DNA from: CAZTQN01 sp964615765
GTDB lineage: Bacteria > Planctomycetota > Phycisphaerae > Phycisphaerales > UBA1924
DNA: 64,000 bases
Assembly (NCBI GenBank): GCA_964615765.1
Contig: CAZTQN010000021.1
Span: 6,570 to 70,569 of the forward strand
Reading direction: 5' to 3'
A program made the position numbers and the translations under genes. Shown here piece by piece: positions 1 to 7,925 of the stretch; positions within the stretch are counted from its first letter, which is position 1, and the number at the start of each line of letters is the position of its first letter. Under the pieces are notes generated by a model that was not told the DNA's origin, made no database searches, and saw only the letters and a list, made by a program, of their open reading frames with translations.

Positions 1-793
1 TCTCCGGCTTGCCCAGCGTCGTCTGGTTCGAAACCTGGTAGAACTCGCCCGCCGCCTCCGAGCCCTCGCCGTAATACCCGCGCACGGCGATCGACATGTC
101 CCGCGTCGCACGCCGCACTTTCTCGATCTCGCCCGTCAGTTTCAGCGCCGGCAGGTGCAGCATCACCGACACGCGGATCCCCGTGCCTACGTTCGTCGGG
201 CACGCCGTCAGATATCCGAACCGCGGCGAGTACGCGTACTCCAGCACGCGCCCGTCCGGCGTCTGCCCCGGCAACCCATCGTCCACCGCGTTGGCTTGCG
301 CGAACGCCTTGCTCAGTTCCAGCCCCGCCTGGATCACCTGCAGCCGCAGGTGATCCTCCTCGTTGATCATCACCGACACCGATTCGTCGGGCATCGTGAT
401 CGCGACGGCCCGAGGCTCCTCGCGCGGGTCGGTCTTGCTCTCGCTGTCTTCGCCCTCGCCCTTGATGACGCCGGGCACTACGCCGCGGGCGTGCTCTTTG
501 GAGATCAGGTGGCGTTCGACCATCAGCGTGCGATCGATCGCGCCCGCGCCGTGCACATCGACCCACAGCACGCGTCCGCCGAGCGTCTGCTCGTTCATCC
601 GCCCGCGCACGATCTCCAGCACGTCCAGCCGCTGCTTCCGGCTCGCCCGGCTGAGGAACGGCATGTTGGCCAGGTTGCGGGCCAGGCGCACGCGCGACGA
701 GATCACTACGTCCGCCTCGGCCCCCGTGCCCGACAGCCACGCCGCCCCGCGACGCACCGACTCTTCAAACTCGCGCTGACCGCCCAGGCTCAT
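1..793 (-). CDS. mcsB: Protein-arginine kinase McsB (partial, C-terminus off window)
   Basis: ATP:guanido phosphotransferase family; in Firmicutes McsB phosphorylates arginines on proteins and marks them for ClpCP degradation. About 264 codons are visible and the gene runs off the left edge; full-length members are near 350 residues. The segment ISSRVRLARN (residues about 31-40), the NEEDHLR signature (144-150) and the CPTNVGTG motif with its conserved Cys near 198 are all present, so the kinase core looks intact. The ATG overlaps the stop of the upstream mcsA-like gene by four bases (ATGA), which implies translational coupling. No clpC or ctsR is visible nearby. Family assignment is secure; the actual substrates in this organism are unknown. 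Confidence 0.93.
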   Translation of the reverse strand, partial: MSLGGQREFEESVRRGAAWLSGTGAEADVVISSRVRLARNLANMPFLSRASRKQRLDVLEIVRGRMNEQTLGGRVLWVDVHGAGAIDRTLMVERHLISKEHARGVVPGVIKGEGEDSESKTDPREEPRAVAITMPDESVSVMINEEDHLRLQVIQAGLELSKAFAQANAVDDGLPGQTPDGRVLEYAYSPRFGYLTACPTNVGTGIRVSVMLHLPALKLTGEIEKVRRATRDMSIAVRGYYGEGSEAAGEFYQVSNQTTLGKPE

Positions 794-1443
794 GCCGCCG
801 ACCCCGATCCGCCGCCCGCCTTGCTCCCCGGCCCGCTGACGCTCCCCCCACTCCCACTCCCACTCCCACTCGCACCACCATTCTGGAGCCGCTGGATCTC
901 ATCGCGCAGGCTCGCGGCTTTCTCGTACTGCTCGCCCTGCACGGCTTCCTCCAGACTGCGCCGCAGCACCGCCAGCCGCCGGGCGATCCGTTCGCCATCG
1001 TCCGCGCTCAACCCTCCGCCGCCCGACCCCGCACCGGCCCCGCCCGCCGCCGCGCCGCCCGCGCCCGATCCCGGCGTGCCCGACATCGGCGCTTTGCCGA
1101 CGTGGTGCGTCCCGCCCTCGTGCGCCCGCGCCAGCAGCGGCGACAACTGCGCCTCAAACGCGGCGTAGCACTTCGGACACCCCAGCACGCCCGTCGTGCG
1201 GAACTGCGCAAACGCCAGCCCGCACCCGGAGCACAGCGCCGTCCCCTGGGCCGGGGCCGGCTCCGGCTTGGACTGCACCGCGATGTACCCCTGCACCAGT
1301 TTCTCGACCGGGGCGTGCGTCTGCGCGGGACCGACGCCCTGCTCGCGGGCGCACTTCTCGCACAGGTGCTTTTCCTGCCGCTTCCCGCCCTTGATGCTCA
1401 CCTCGTGGACGGTCGCCTCGTTCTCGCACTTGTCGCACTTCAC
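790..1443 (-). CDS. mcsA: McsA-like zinc-binding UVR-motif protein, activator of McsB
   Basis: Expected adaptor and activator of the McsB arginine kinase encoded immediately downstream. It has four CxxC pairs: two in the first 35 residues (CDKC, CEKC) and two in the middle (CSGC, CPKC), consistent with two zinc fingers. A low-complexity Gly/Ser/Ala linker follows, and then a C-terminal UVR helix pair (RIARRLAVLRRSLEEAV, EQYEKAASLRDEI). I chose the GTG at 1443 because it begins directly at VKCDKC as in family members; an in-frame ATG at 1515 would add 24 residues without conserved features. The last codons are a Gly/Ser tract encoded by a CACTCC-type hexamer repeat. The stop overlaps the mcsB start. 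Confidence 0.87.
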   Translation of the reverse strand: MKCDKCENEATVHEVSIKGGKRQEKHLCEKCAREQGVGPAQTHAPVEKLVQGYIAVQSKPEPAPAQGTALCSGCGLAFAQFRTTGVLGCPKCYAAFEAQLSPLLARAHEGGTHHVGKAPMSGTPGSGAGGAAAGGAGAGSGGGGLSADDGERIARRLAVLRRSLEEAVQGEQYEKAASLRDEIQRLQNGGASGSGSGSGGSVSGPGSKAGGGSGSAA

Positions 1444-1590
1444 GTGGGCAGTGTATGTGGATGCGGCGGGCACCGGCGCAGCGAGCAACAAACGGCCCGT
1501 CGAAAATGGCCGCATCGCTGCACATCAGCCCGTGTTGAAAACGTTCACCCGGTTCCGGGATTGGCCCACGCCGCCAGAAACCGACGCCGC

Positions 1591-1866
1591 TCAGTTCGTC
1601 GCGGCCTTCTGCTGGCGCGTGTACCCGTACTTCCGCTTCAGCGGCTTGACGACCAGGCCCTGCTTGATGGCCCGGGTCGAGGCCTTCACCCGCGTCGGAA
1701 CGCCGTCGATCAACGCGTTCACGTCCTTCAGGTTCGGGCGGAACTTCCGCCGCGTGATCCCCGTCGGCTTCAGACCGAAGCCACCCTTCTTGACCGCCTG
1801 CCCGCGCCACGTGCGCTGCTTGCCAAAGCTGGACTTACGACCGGTGAACTGGCAGACGTACGGCAT
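1591..1866 (-). CDS. rpmB: 50S ribosomal protein L28
   Basis: A basic 91-residue protein of the bL28 family, a component of the large ribosomal subunit. It begins MPYVCQFTGRKSSFGKQ, followed by a Lys/Arg-rich core containing GGFGLKPTGITRRKFRPNL and the C-terminal segment STRAIKQGLVVKPLKRKYG. The ATG at 1866 gives the usual family N-terminus, although the frame stays open upstream to 1956. Only one Cys sits at the N-terminal position and no CxxC pairs are present, so this is a zinc-free form. It stands alone between mcsA and a pseudopilin array on the same strand, and no other ribosomal protein gene is adjacent. Confidence 0.93.
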   Translation of the reverse strand: MPYVCQFTGRKSSFGKQRTWRGQAVKKGGFGLKPTGITRRKFRPNLKDVNALIDGVPTRVKASTRAIKQGLVVKPLKRKYGYTRQQKAATN

Positions 1867-1959
1867 GGGAAACTCTCCGAGCAGGGCCAAGAGTCTAGCC
1901 GCCACCTCGCCCCCGTCCACTCCGCACGCCCCCGATCCACCCCGCCTTCGCACCATCTG

Positions 1960-2484
1960 TTAGGGATTCATCCGGAGTTGGTACCGGTTGTCCCCGCTCC
2001 GCCAGCGGAACAGCCCCGTCGTCAACGCCCCGTCGTCGATCTGCCGGTCGATCGCTTGCCAGAACGGGTCCGCCGTCGGGTTGGCCGGGATGCTCACCAA
2101 GGAGCCCACGCCGATCGCCTCGTTCCCATCCCACCCCGGCGGCCCCTCCCAGTTGTACACCCCGACGCTGGTGATCTGGATCGACCACACGTCGTTGCTC
2201 AGGTACGCGTTCATCTCCGGCGGCATCACCCCGCCGTTCTGATCCGGCGGGAACGCGCCGTGATCGATCTGGTACTGAATGAACGCCCGACGCAGCAGCT
2301 TCAGGTTGTACCCGATCACCGCGGCCCGGGCCCGCTCGCTGTGGTTGTGCAGCTTCTGCACCACCACGCCCGACAGCACCGACAGCACCACGATCACCGC
2401 GATCAGTTCGATCAGCGTGAACCCGCGCCGGGCTCGCGCGTGCGGCCCCCGCCTTTGCTGGTCTGTCCGGCGCTCCGTGCTCAT
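1960..2484 (-). CDS. Prepilin-type pseudopilin (array member 4)
   Basis: A 174-residue type II secretion or type IV pilus-like pseudopilin. A short basic leader precedes the prepilin peptidase site and methylation motif GFTLIELIAVIVVL, followed by the hydrophobic N-terminal helix with HNHSERARAAV. The C-terminus carries QIDDGALTTGLFRW, a DDG-xxxTG element shared with the three neighbouring pilin genes. The ATG at 2484 gives the most plausible leader length; upstream starts at 2508 and 2565 are possible. It is the last gene of a four-gene tandem array on the minus strand. It should be processed and inserted in the inner membrane; its specific role is unknown. Confidence 0.82.
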   Translation of the reverse strand: MSTERRTDQQRRGPHARARRGFTLIELIAVIVVLSVLSGVVVQKLHNHSERARAAVIGYNLKLLRRAFIQYQIDHGAFPPDQNGGVMPPEMNAYLSNDVWSIQITSVGVYNWEGPPGWDGNEAIGVGSLVSIPANPTADPFWQAIDRQIDDGALTTGLFRWRSGDNRYQLRMNP

Positions 2485-2522
2485 CCGATCCTCGTGCACT
2501 CCAAACATCCACCGCGACGCGT

Positions 2523-3071
2523 TCACCGCACGCGCCACGTGTACCGCGGATAACTCGTCAGCCAAAACAGCCGCCCCGTCGCCACGTTCCCATCATCCAC
2601 CAGCGCGTCGATCTTCTGAAACGTGCTCGAAGGCGACGGCGACTGCGTCACCGACACGCTCACCACCAACCCCGCCCCCGCCCCGCTGAACGGGCCCCAC
2701 TCGTCGTAATCCCACATCCCCCCCACCGGCGGCGTGCGCGCAAACTCCGCCTGGTCCAGATACGGCTGCATCTGCGGCGGAAACTCCATGTCCTGCACGT
2801 TCGGCGCCGCATGGTCCTGGTTGTCGATCATGTACAGATTGACCGCCCGCGTGAGCACCTTCCACGACGCCGCCGTCGCCGTCACACGGGCCCGCTCCGA
2901 ATAATCCACGTACTTCGCGATCGCCACGCCCGACAACACCGCCAGCACGACGATGACCACGATCAACTCGATAAGCGTGAACGCGCGGCGAGTGCGCGCA
3001 GAATCAGCCGACCGCGTCCGCGCGCATCGTGACCACCCGTCCCGCCGGTTGAACCAGCCACCACGCCACAT
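2523..3071 (-). CDS. Prepilin-type pseudopilin (array member 3)
   Basis: A pseudopilin of about 182 residues. A long Arg-rich leader (about 30 residues from the ATG at 3071) precedes RRAFTLIELIVVIVVLAVLSG, so the cleavage site is Ala rather than the usual Gly at -1. The helix continues into AKYVDYSERARVTATA, closely matching the two upstream genes. Near the C-terminus it has LVDDGNVATGRLFW, the DDG-xxxTG signature. The frame remains open to a TTG at 3101, so the start is uncertain. The 38-base gap to the next gene fits co-transcription within the array. Confidence 0.8.
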   Translation of the reverse strand: MWRGGWFNRRDGWSRCARTRSADSARTRRAFTLIELIVVIVVLAVLSGVAIAKYVDYSERARVTATAASWKVLTRAVNLYMIDNQDHAAPNVQDMEFPPQMQPYLDQAEFARTPPVGGMWDYDEWGPFSGAGAGLVVSVSVTQSPSPSSTFQKIDALVDDGNVATGRLFWLTSYPRYTWRVR

Positions 3072-3180
3072 CACCCAATAAATCGAACGCCGGACGCCCA
3101 ATCATGGGGGATTCTCGACACGAAACCGCGTTCACCGTCCCAAACCCGCACCACTGCGAAGAGCTATCGGACGCGCCTGT

Positions 3181-3726
3181 TCACCGCACGTACGCCCACC
3201 CGTACCACGTGTTGTCCCCGCTATAACTGAAGTTGCCGGTCGATGAGTTCCCGTCGTCGATCTTCTTGTCCACCTGCAGCATCACCGGGTCCGCGTCCCC
3301 CGCCGCCCCGAGCGGACGCCCCACCGAGAACACCAGCGCCTTCTGCCCGTTGAACGACGCGTGCGCCAAGTAGGGCGGGGGCGTGAAATACCCCAACTCC
3401 TCCACGCGGGAATCGTCGAACACCATCCCGTCCGCCATGCTCAAGAACGTCGCGTTGGTGTGCAGGTAGTACGGCGCGACGATCCCTTCCCCGTGCAGCA
3501 TCGCGTAGTTCCGCCCGGCCGACTTGATCACGTCGATCGTCCGCAGGATCGCCGACACCCGGGCCCGCTCGCTGTAATCCGTGTACTTCGTGACCGCCAC
3601 GCCGGACAGGATCGCCAGCATGACGATGACCACGATCAGTTCGATGAGCGTGAACGCGCGAGCCCGCGGCCGATGGAGCCCGCCCGAACGATCCTCAACG
3701 CCGCTGTACCACTCGAAGTGTTTCAT
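3181..3726 (-). CDS. Prepilin-type pseudopilin (array member 2)
   Basis: A 181-residue pseudopilin with a basic leader ending RARAFTLIELIVVIVMLAI (Ala at the -1 position) and the helix motif TKYTDYSERARVSA. The C-terminal part has VDKKIDDGNSSTGNFSY, the same DDG signature as its neighbours. I chose the ATG at 3726 because it overlaps the stop of the upstream pilin gene as ATGA, suggesting translational coupling and a fixed stoichiometry. An earlier in-frame start at 3750 would lie inside the upstream gene. It is probably an accessory pseudopilin; the target apparatus is not encoded in this immediate neighbourhood. Confidence 0.82.
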   Translation of the reverse strand: MKHFEWYSGVEDRSGGLHRPRARAFTLIELIVVIVMLAILSGVAVTKYTDYSERARVSAILRTIDVIKSAGRNYAMLHGEGIVAPYYLHTNATFLSMADGMVFDDSRVEELGYFTPPPYLAHASFNGQKALVFSVGRPLGAAGDADPVMLQVDKKIDDGNSSTGNFSYSGDNTWYGWAYVR

Positions 3727-4217
3727 CGCGTAAGCGCCTGCACAGCCCACTTCTCGATCGGACCTTCCGGTTCATCAAACTCGATCGCGCCCCCGCTGGG
3801 CGAGCCGTCATCGAGATGCCGGTCGAGGGCCAACATCACCGGATCGCTCTGCTCACCGGCGCCCTCCGGACGCACGACCGTGACCTGAAACAACACGCGC
3901 TCGCCGGATTGCGGGTACAGCCGCGGCTGCTGAAACGCGTAACCGCTCCGCGCCAACGTCGACGCGTCCATCGGCAAATCGCCGACGACCGTCAGGAACG
4001 CCGCGTTCGACTCCAGTTCCACGACCCCGGACAGCGATCCAACATGCGACATCGTGTAGTTGCGTGCGGAATACTTGATCGCGGCCAGGTCACGCATCAA
4101 CGCCGAGATCCGCGCTCGCGTGCTGTAATCCGTGTACTGCGTGACCGCGACGCCGGACAGGATCGCCAGCACGACGATGACGACAATCAGCTCGATCAGC
4201 GTGAAACCGCGGGCCAT
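3723..4217 (-). CDS. Prepilin-type pseudopilin (array member 1)
   Basis: First gene of the four-pilin array, 164 residues from the ATG at 4217, which gives a minimal leader MARG before FTLIELIVVIVVLAI. An in-frame GTG at 4259 would add 14 residues. The helix contains TQYTDYSTRARISALMRDL, matching the next two genes. The C-terminal DRHLDDGSPSGG is the variant form of the shared DDG signature. The stop overlaps the next start as ATGA. Sequence similarity along the whole helix and the common C-terminal element suggest that the array arose by tandem duplication followed by divergence of the central part. Confidence 0.82.
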   Translation of the reverse strand: MARGFTLIELIVVIVVLAILSGVAVTQYTDYSTRARISALMRDLAAIKYSARNYTMSHVGSLSGVVELESNAAFLTVVGDLPMDASTLARSGYAFQQPRLYPQSGERVLFQVTVVRPEGAGEQSDPVMLALDRHLDDGSPSGGAIEFDEPEGPIEKWAVQALTR

Positions 4218-4336
4218 CCGCCCGGTCGGCGTGCCGTGATTCGAGCGTGGCGTACCCACGCCGGTTCATCGGCCCGACGACAGTTAACCTGAACGGGCGG
4301 CGCTTCGCGACCGGCTCCCGCCCCGCCGGCCCGGCG

Positions 4337-5557
4337 TTATCGGCTCCGGCTCAGGTTCTCCCGCTCGATCATCAGCCCCAAGGTCCGCACGACAATGTCG
4401 ACATCATCGTCGCTCAGGTCGCTGTAAAACGGCAGCGCGATCGTCCGCGAGCTCACGCTCTCCGCGATGGGGAAGTCGCCCGGCTTGAAGCCGAGCTCGC
4501 GGTAGAACGGCTGCAGGTGGATGCACGGGAAGTAGTCCTTCGCCCCGATGTCATGCCGCAGCAGGCCCGCGATGACCCGGTCCCGCTCTTCCCGCGTGTA
4601 GCTCGCCGCCAGGCGCACGACGAAGACGAACCAGCTCATGTGGCTGTCCTCGAGCACCGTGGGCAAGATGAGATCCGGGCTGTGCAGGTCGAGCAGACGC
4701 TCCATGTACGCCTTGGCGACGTGCTCGCGCTTGGCGAGGATCTCGTCCAGCCGTCGCATCTGCCCGACACCCAGCGCGGCGTTCATCTCCGCAAGCCGGT
4801 AGTTGTACCCCAGCCGCTCGTGACTGAGCCACGCCGTCCCGGGCGTCGCCCCGTGCGCGCCTCCCCCCGCCTCCGCGCCCCGCACCTCGGCCCCAGGGAT
4901 CCCGCGCCCCTGGTTTCGCATCGAGCGGCACAGGTCCGCCAGCCGCTTGTCGTCGGTCACGATCACCCCGCCCTCGCCCGTGGTGATCTGCTTGTTCGGA
5001 TAGAACGCGAACACGCCGATCCGCCCGAACGCCCCCGCCTTCCGCCCGCGGTGCGACGATCCCAGCGCCTCGCAGCAGTCCTCGATCAGCGGGATCTCGT
5101 GCCGCTTGGCGATCGACTCGTACTCGTCCATGTACGCCGGGTTGGCGAACGTCTCGACGCCCAGGATCGCCCGCGTCCGCGAAGTGATCGCGCTCTCGAT
5201 CTTCTTCGGGTCCATGTTCAGCGTCTTCGGGCAGATGTCCACGAACACCGGCTTGGCGCCGACCATCAGGATCACGTTGCTGCTGGCGATGAAACTGAAC
5301 GGCGTGGTGATCACCTCGTCGCCCGGCTTGATCCCGAGCGCGAGCAGCGACAGGTGCAGCCCCGACGTCCCCGAGTTCACCGCCACCCCGTACCGCCGAT
5401 CGCACCGGTTCGCGACCAGTTTCTCAAACTGCTCGACCATCGGCCCGATCGACAGCCGCCCCGATCGCAGCGACTGCACCACCAGGTCGATCTCCACATC
5501 GGTGATGTCCGGGCGCGACAGCGGGATCTCGTGCGGCTCGTGCGGCTGGGTGGGCAT
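4337..5557 (-). CDS. DegT/DnrJ/EryC1/StrS-type PLP-dependent sugar aminotransferase
   Basis: A 406-residue member of the DegT family, fold type I PLP enzymes that transaminate nucleotide-linked keto sugars for polysaccharide or glycan synthesis. VNSGTSGLHLSLLALGIKPGDEV is the cofactor-phosphate region, IEDCCEALG carries the Asp that contacts the pyridine ring, and FYPNKQITTGEGG contains the Schiff-base lysine at about residue 189. The C-terminal segment HDIGAKDYFPCIHLQPFY is typical of the family. A Gly/Ala-rich insert near residues 220-240 is unusual. No other nucleotide-sugar gene lies beside it, so its substrate cannot be deduced; the only nearby cell-surface genes are the pseudopilins. 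Confidence 0.88.
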   Translation of the reverse strand: MPTQPHEPHEIPLSRPDITDVEIDLVVQSLRSGRLSIGPMVEQFEKLVANRCDRRYGVAVNSGTSGLHLSLLALGIKPGDEVITTPFSFIASSNVILMVGAKPVFVDICPKTLNMDPKKIESAITSRTRAILGVETFANPAYMDEYESIAKRHEIPLIEDCCEALGSSHRGRKAGAFGRIGVFAFYPNKQITTGEGGVIVTDDKRLADLCRSMRNQGRGIPGAEVRGAEAGGGAHGATPGTAWLSHERLGYNYRLAEMNAALGVGQMRRLDEILAKREHVAKAYMERLLDLHSPDLILPTVLEDSHMSWFVFVVRLAASYTREERDRVIAGLLRHDIGAKDYFPCIHLQPFYRELGFKPGDFPIAESVSSRTIALPFYSDLSDDDVDIVVRTLGLMIERENLSRSR

Positions 5558-5632
5558 GCCCGCATTATCGGCGCGCTGCGGCGCATCCGGACACGCGCCG
5601 TGCGATCGCGCCCGCGTCCAAGTCCGGGCCCC

Positions 5633-7309
5633 TCACCCCGCCCGGCGCCCGCTCCGCATCGCCTGCGTCAGCACACGCACCACCGCGCCAACCGTCGCCG
5701 CCTCGCCCACCGGCGCGAACTCCAGCGGCGCGTCGGCGGCGATCTGCTTGCTGAGCCGCTGATGAGCCGTGATCACCGTCGAGTGGTTCGGCCGCCCGAT
5801 CGCCCGCGCGATCTCGGGATAGCTCAGCGTCGTCAGTTCGCGGGCCAGGTGCGTGATGATCGCCCGGGCCAGCACGACGCGTTTGTGCCGCGTCTTGCCG
5901 CTCAGGTCGGCCTGCTCAACGCCCAGGACCTCGCACGTCCGCTGGATGATGGTGTCGACGCGGACCGGGCGAACGTCGCCGCCCGACTCGACCCCGCCCG
6001 GCTGCGTCTCGAGCGCCTGGGCCACGACCGCCGCGGTGATGCGCCCGCCCTCGTAAGGCGGCGCGCCGTTGGCACCGGCAAAGCCGTCGCTCCGCCCGCC
6101 GGCATGATGATGCGCGGCTCCGCTCCCCTGCCCGGGCCACAGCCGCTGCACCGCTTCCAGCCGCGTCATCAATCCTTCAATGTCCCGGATCGAGCACGCC
6201 GGCCCGCCCGGCAAGGCCGAGGTCCGCTCCAGCAGCGCCTGCAGGGCCCGCTCGTCCAGGCTCAGCCCGCGCAGCGCGGCCTGCGTCCGGATGATCCGCG
6301 ACCGCAGCTCCGCGTCCGGCGCGCCAAGTCCCGCGACCATCCCCGACACGAACCGCGACACCAGCGCCGGCGAGAACTTCCCCAGTTCGTGCGGGTGCAC
6401 GTCGCTCACCAGCGCGATCCGCGCCCCGGCCTTCTCCAGGTCGTCGAAGGTGTGCAGCAGTTCCTGCTGCGTCTGCTGCTTGCTGGCCAGGAAGTGCACG
6501 TCGTCGATGCACAAGAGGTCAAGCTTGCGGTACGCGCGCCGGAATCGCTCCGGCCCGCTCACCCCGCCCGTCGTCCCCGCACGGAGCGCCTGCAGAAACT
6601 CGTTGACGAACTGCTCGCCGCTGGTCACGCGGACGTGCATGCCCGGGTGCCGCTCCTTGAAGCGGATGGCCAGCCCGTGCAGCAAGTGGGACTTGCCGAC
6701 GCCGCACGGCCCGTGCACGAACAGCCGGCGACACCCGGCCCCGTCGCGCCCGCCCCCGCTCATCGCCCCGCCGCCCTGCCCGAGCAGATCGTCCAGCCCC
6801 TCGGCCATCTGCACGGCGGCCCCGTACGCCAGCCGGTTCGACGCGCCGACGACAAACGACTCCAGCCGGTACCGCTCCCCGCCGGGCACGGAGCGATCGG
6901 TCGCCCGCCGCGTCACCGGCTCGCTCGCCGCCGCCAGCCGGCGCCCGGCGATCGCGCCCGAGCCAACAGTGCCCGACCCAGGAACTGCGTTCACACCGCC
7001 CGCATCATCGCCCGTGTGCGTGCCGCCCGCCGTCTCCGGCCCGCCCGCCTCGCCGCGCTTGCTGTCGACGTGCACACGGATCTGCACATCGTGCCCGAGC
7101 TCTTCCCGAGCCGCGCTCCGCAGCACATCACCAAACCGCTTCTGCAGCAGCGACCCGGTCGAGCGGCTGGTCACCGTGACATCCAGGTGTCCTTCGCTGA
7201 GACGGATCTCGCTCGCCGAGCCGATCCACCGGTCGAAGCGGTCGCGCCCGACGGTGGAGATGAGGCGTTCGGCGATCCGGGCCGCGTGGTCCGGGGCACG
7301 CCGCGCCAT
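5633..7309 (-). CDS. dnaA: Chromosomal replication initiator protein DnaA
   Basis: An AAA+ initiator that binds DnaA boxes at oriC and opens the duplex. From the ATG at 7309 it has 558 residues. Domain I begins at once (ARIAERLISTVGRDRFDRWIG) and is followed by a long Gly/Ala/Thr-rich domain II. The Walker A motif GPCGVGKSHLLHGL lies near residues 198-212, with Walker B LLCIDDVHFLASKQ after it. Domain IV ends with the DNA-binding signature RPNHSTVITAHQRL. The frame is open well upstream (GTG at 7942), and an ATG at 7399 would add 30 residues, but conserved sequence starts only after 7309. The lengthened domain II makes it longer than the usual 450 or so residues. Confidence 0.94.
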   Translation of the reverse strand: MARRAPDHAARIAERLISTVGRDRFDRWIGSASEIRLSEGHLDVTVTSRSTGSLLQKRFGDVLRSAAREELGHDVQIRVHVDSKRGEAGGPETAGGTHTGDDAGGVNAVPGSGTVGSGAIAGRRLAAASEPVTRRATDRSVPGGERYRLESFVVGASNRLAYGAAVQMAEGLDDLLGQGGGAMSGGGRDGAGCRRLFVHGPCGVGKSHLLHGLAIRFKERHPGMHVRVTSGEQFVNEFLQALRAGTTGGVSGPERFRRAYRKLDLLCIDDVHFLASKQQTQQELLHTFDDLEKAGARIALVSDVHPHELGKFSPALVSRFVSGMVAGLGAPDAELRSRIIRTQAALRGLSLDERALQALLERTSALPGGPACSIRDIEGLMTRLEAVQRLWPGQGSGAAHHHAGGRSDGFAGANGAPPYEGGRITAAVVAQALETQPGGVESGGDVRPVRVDTIIQRTCEVLGVEQADLSGKTRHKRVVLARAIITHLARELTTLSYPEIARAIGRPNHSTVITAHQRLSKQIAADAPLEFAPVGEAATVGAVVRVLTQAMRSGRRAG

Positions 7310-7925
7310 GCGGACCGCCTTGGTCCGCGGGCCGTCGTCCCCGTCCGGGGCCAGCCGATCGCTCACACCCGAGTCCACGCCCGGGCGCGTCAAGACCATC
7401 GCCCCGCCGCGACGCTCACCCCCGACCCCGCCCGGAACGCCCCGCCCGAGGCTCGAACCCGTCGGTTGCGCGTCCTCCTCCGGGACGGTCACACCTCGAT
7501 CCACTTCGAACGGCCAAGACGATTCGGGTGCGCAAGGGACGTCTCCGGCGTGACACGGTTTCACCGTCACACCTCTCCGGTTCATTGGACTTTGGTAGCC
7601 GCCTGCGCGGCCCACCCACGATTCGCCGACGGGAACCCGCCGGCACCTCCGGTCCGTCGCCAATGACTGCCGGCCTCCCCGCACGTTCGGGTCGAAATCG
7701 GAGTTTTTCACTCCTAAATCGCCCAAGAACGGCTCAAGAACCCGCAAGCCGAAGTTCGTCCTGAACTGCCCAAACAGCGTAGCGACGCGGTTCGGCAGGC
7801 TCAATGGCGGACGCGCAGGAAAATCCGGTCCACACCCACTGACCCGCGTCCGATCCCCGGAAAAACAGGGCCAAAATAACTTACGCACCGTGTCGCCCGC
7901 CCTGCGGACGATCTGTGGACAACCT
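7310..7925. other. Gap upstream of dnaA, possible replication origin region
   Basis: This 616-base stretch lies between dnaA and the 3' end of a GNAT gene. It holds TGTGGACAA at 7914-7922, whose complement TTGTCCACA differs by one base from the canonical DnaA box. A weaker match, CGGTCCACA, is at 7826-7834. Two local drops in GC content occur, around 7695-7725 (including a GGAGT/ACTCC hairpin) and 7860-7885 (AAAACAGGGCCAAAATAAC). The frame of dnaA stays open through most of it, so it could instead encode an N-terminal extension, but that translation shows no recognisable features. One good box is too little to call an origin. Confidence 0.3.

Noticed and set aside
846..872. CACTCC-type hexamer run near the start of the window
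   Set aside because: It lies in frame at the end of the McsA-like gene and encodes its Gly/Ser tail, so it is simple low complexity rather than a separate repeat element.
4247..7666. A long open frame on the plus strand opposite the aminotransferase and dnaA genes
   Set aside because: Its translation is Arg/Pro/Ala/His-rich without motifs and covers two clear genes on the other strand. It is a typical GC-rich shadow frame.
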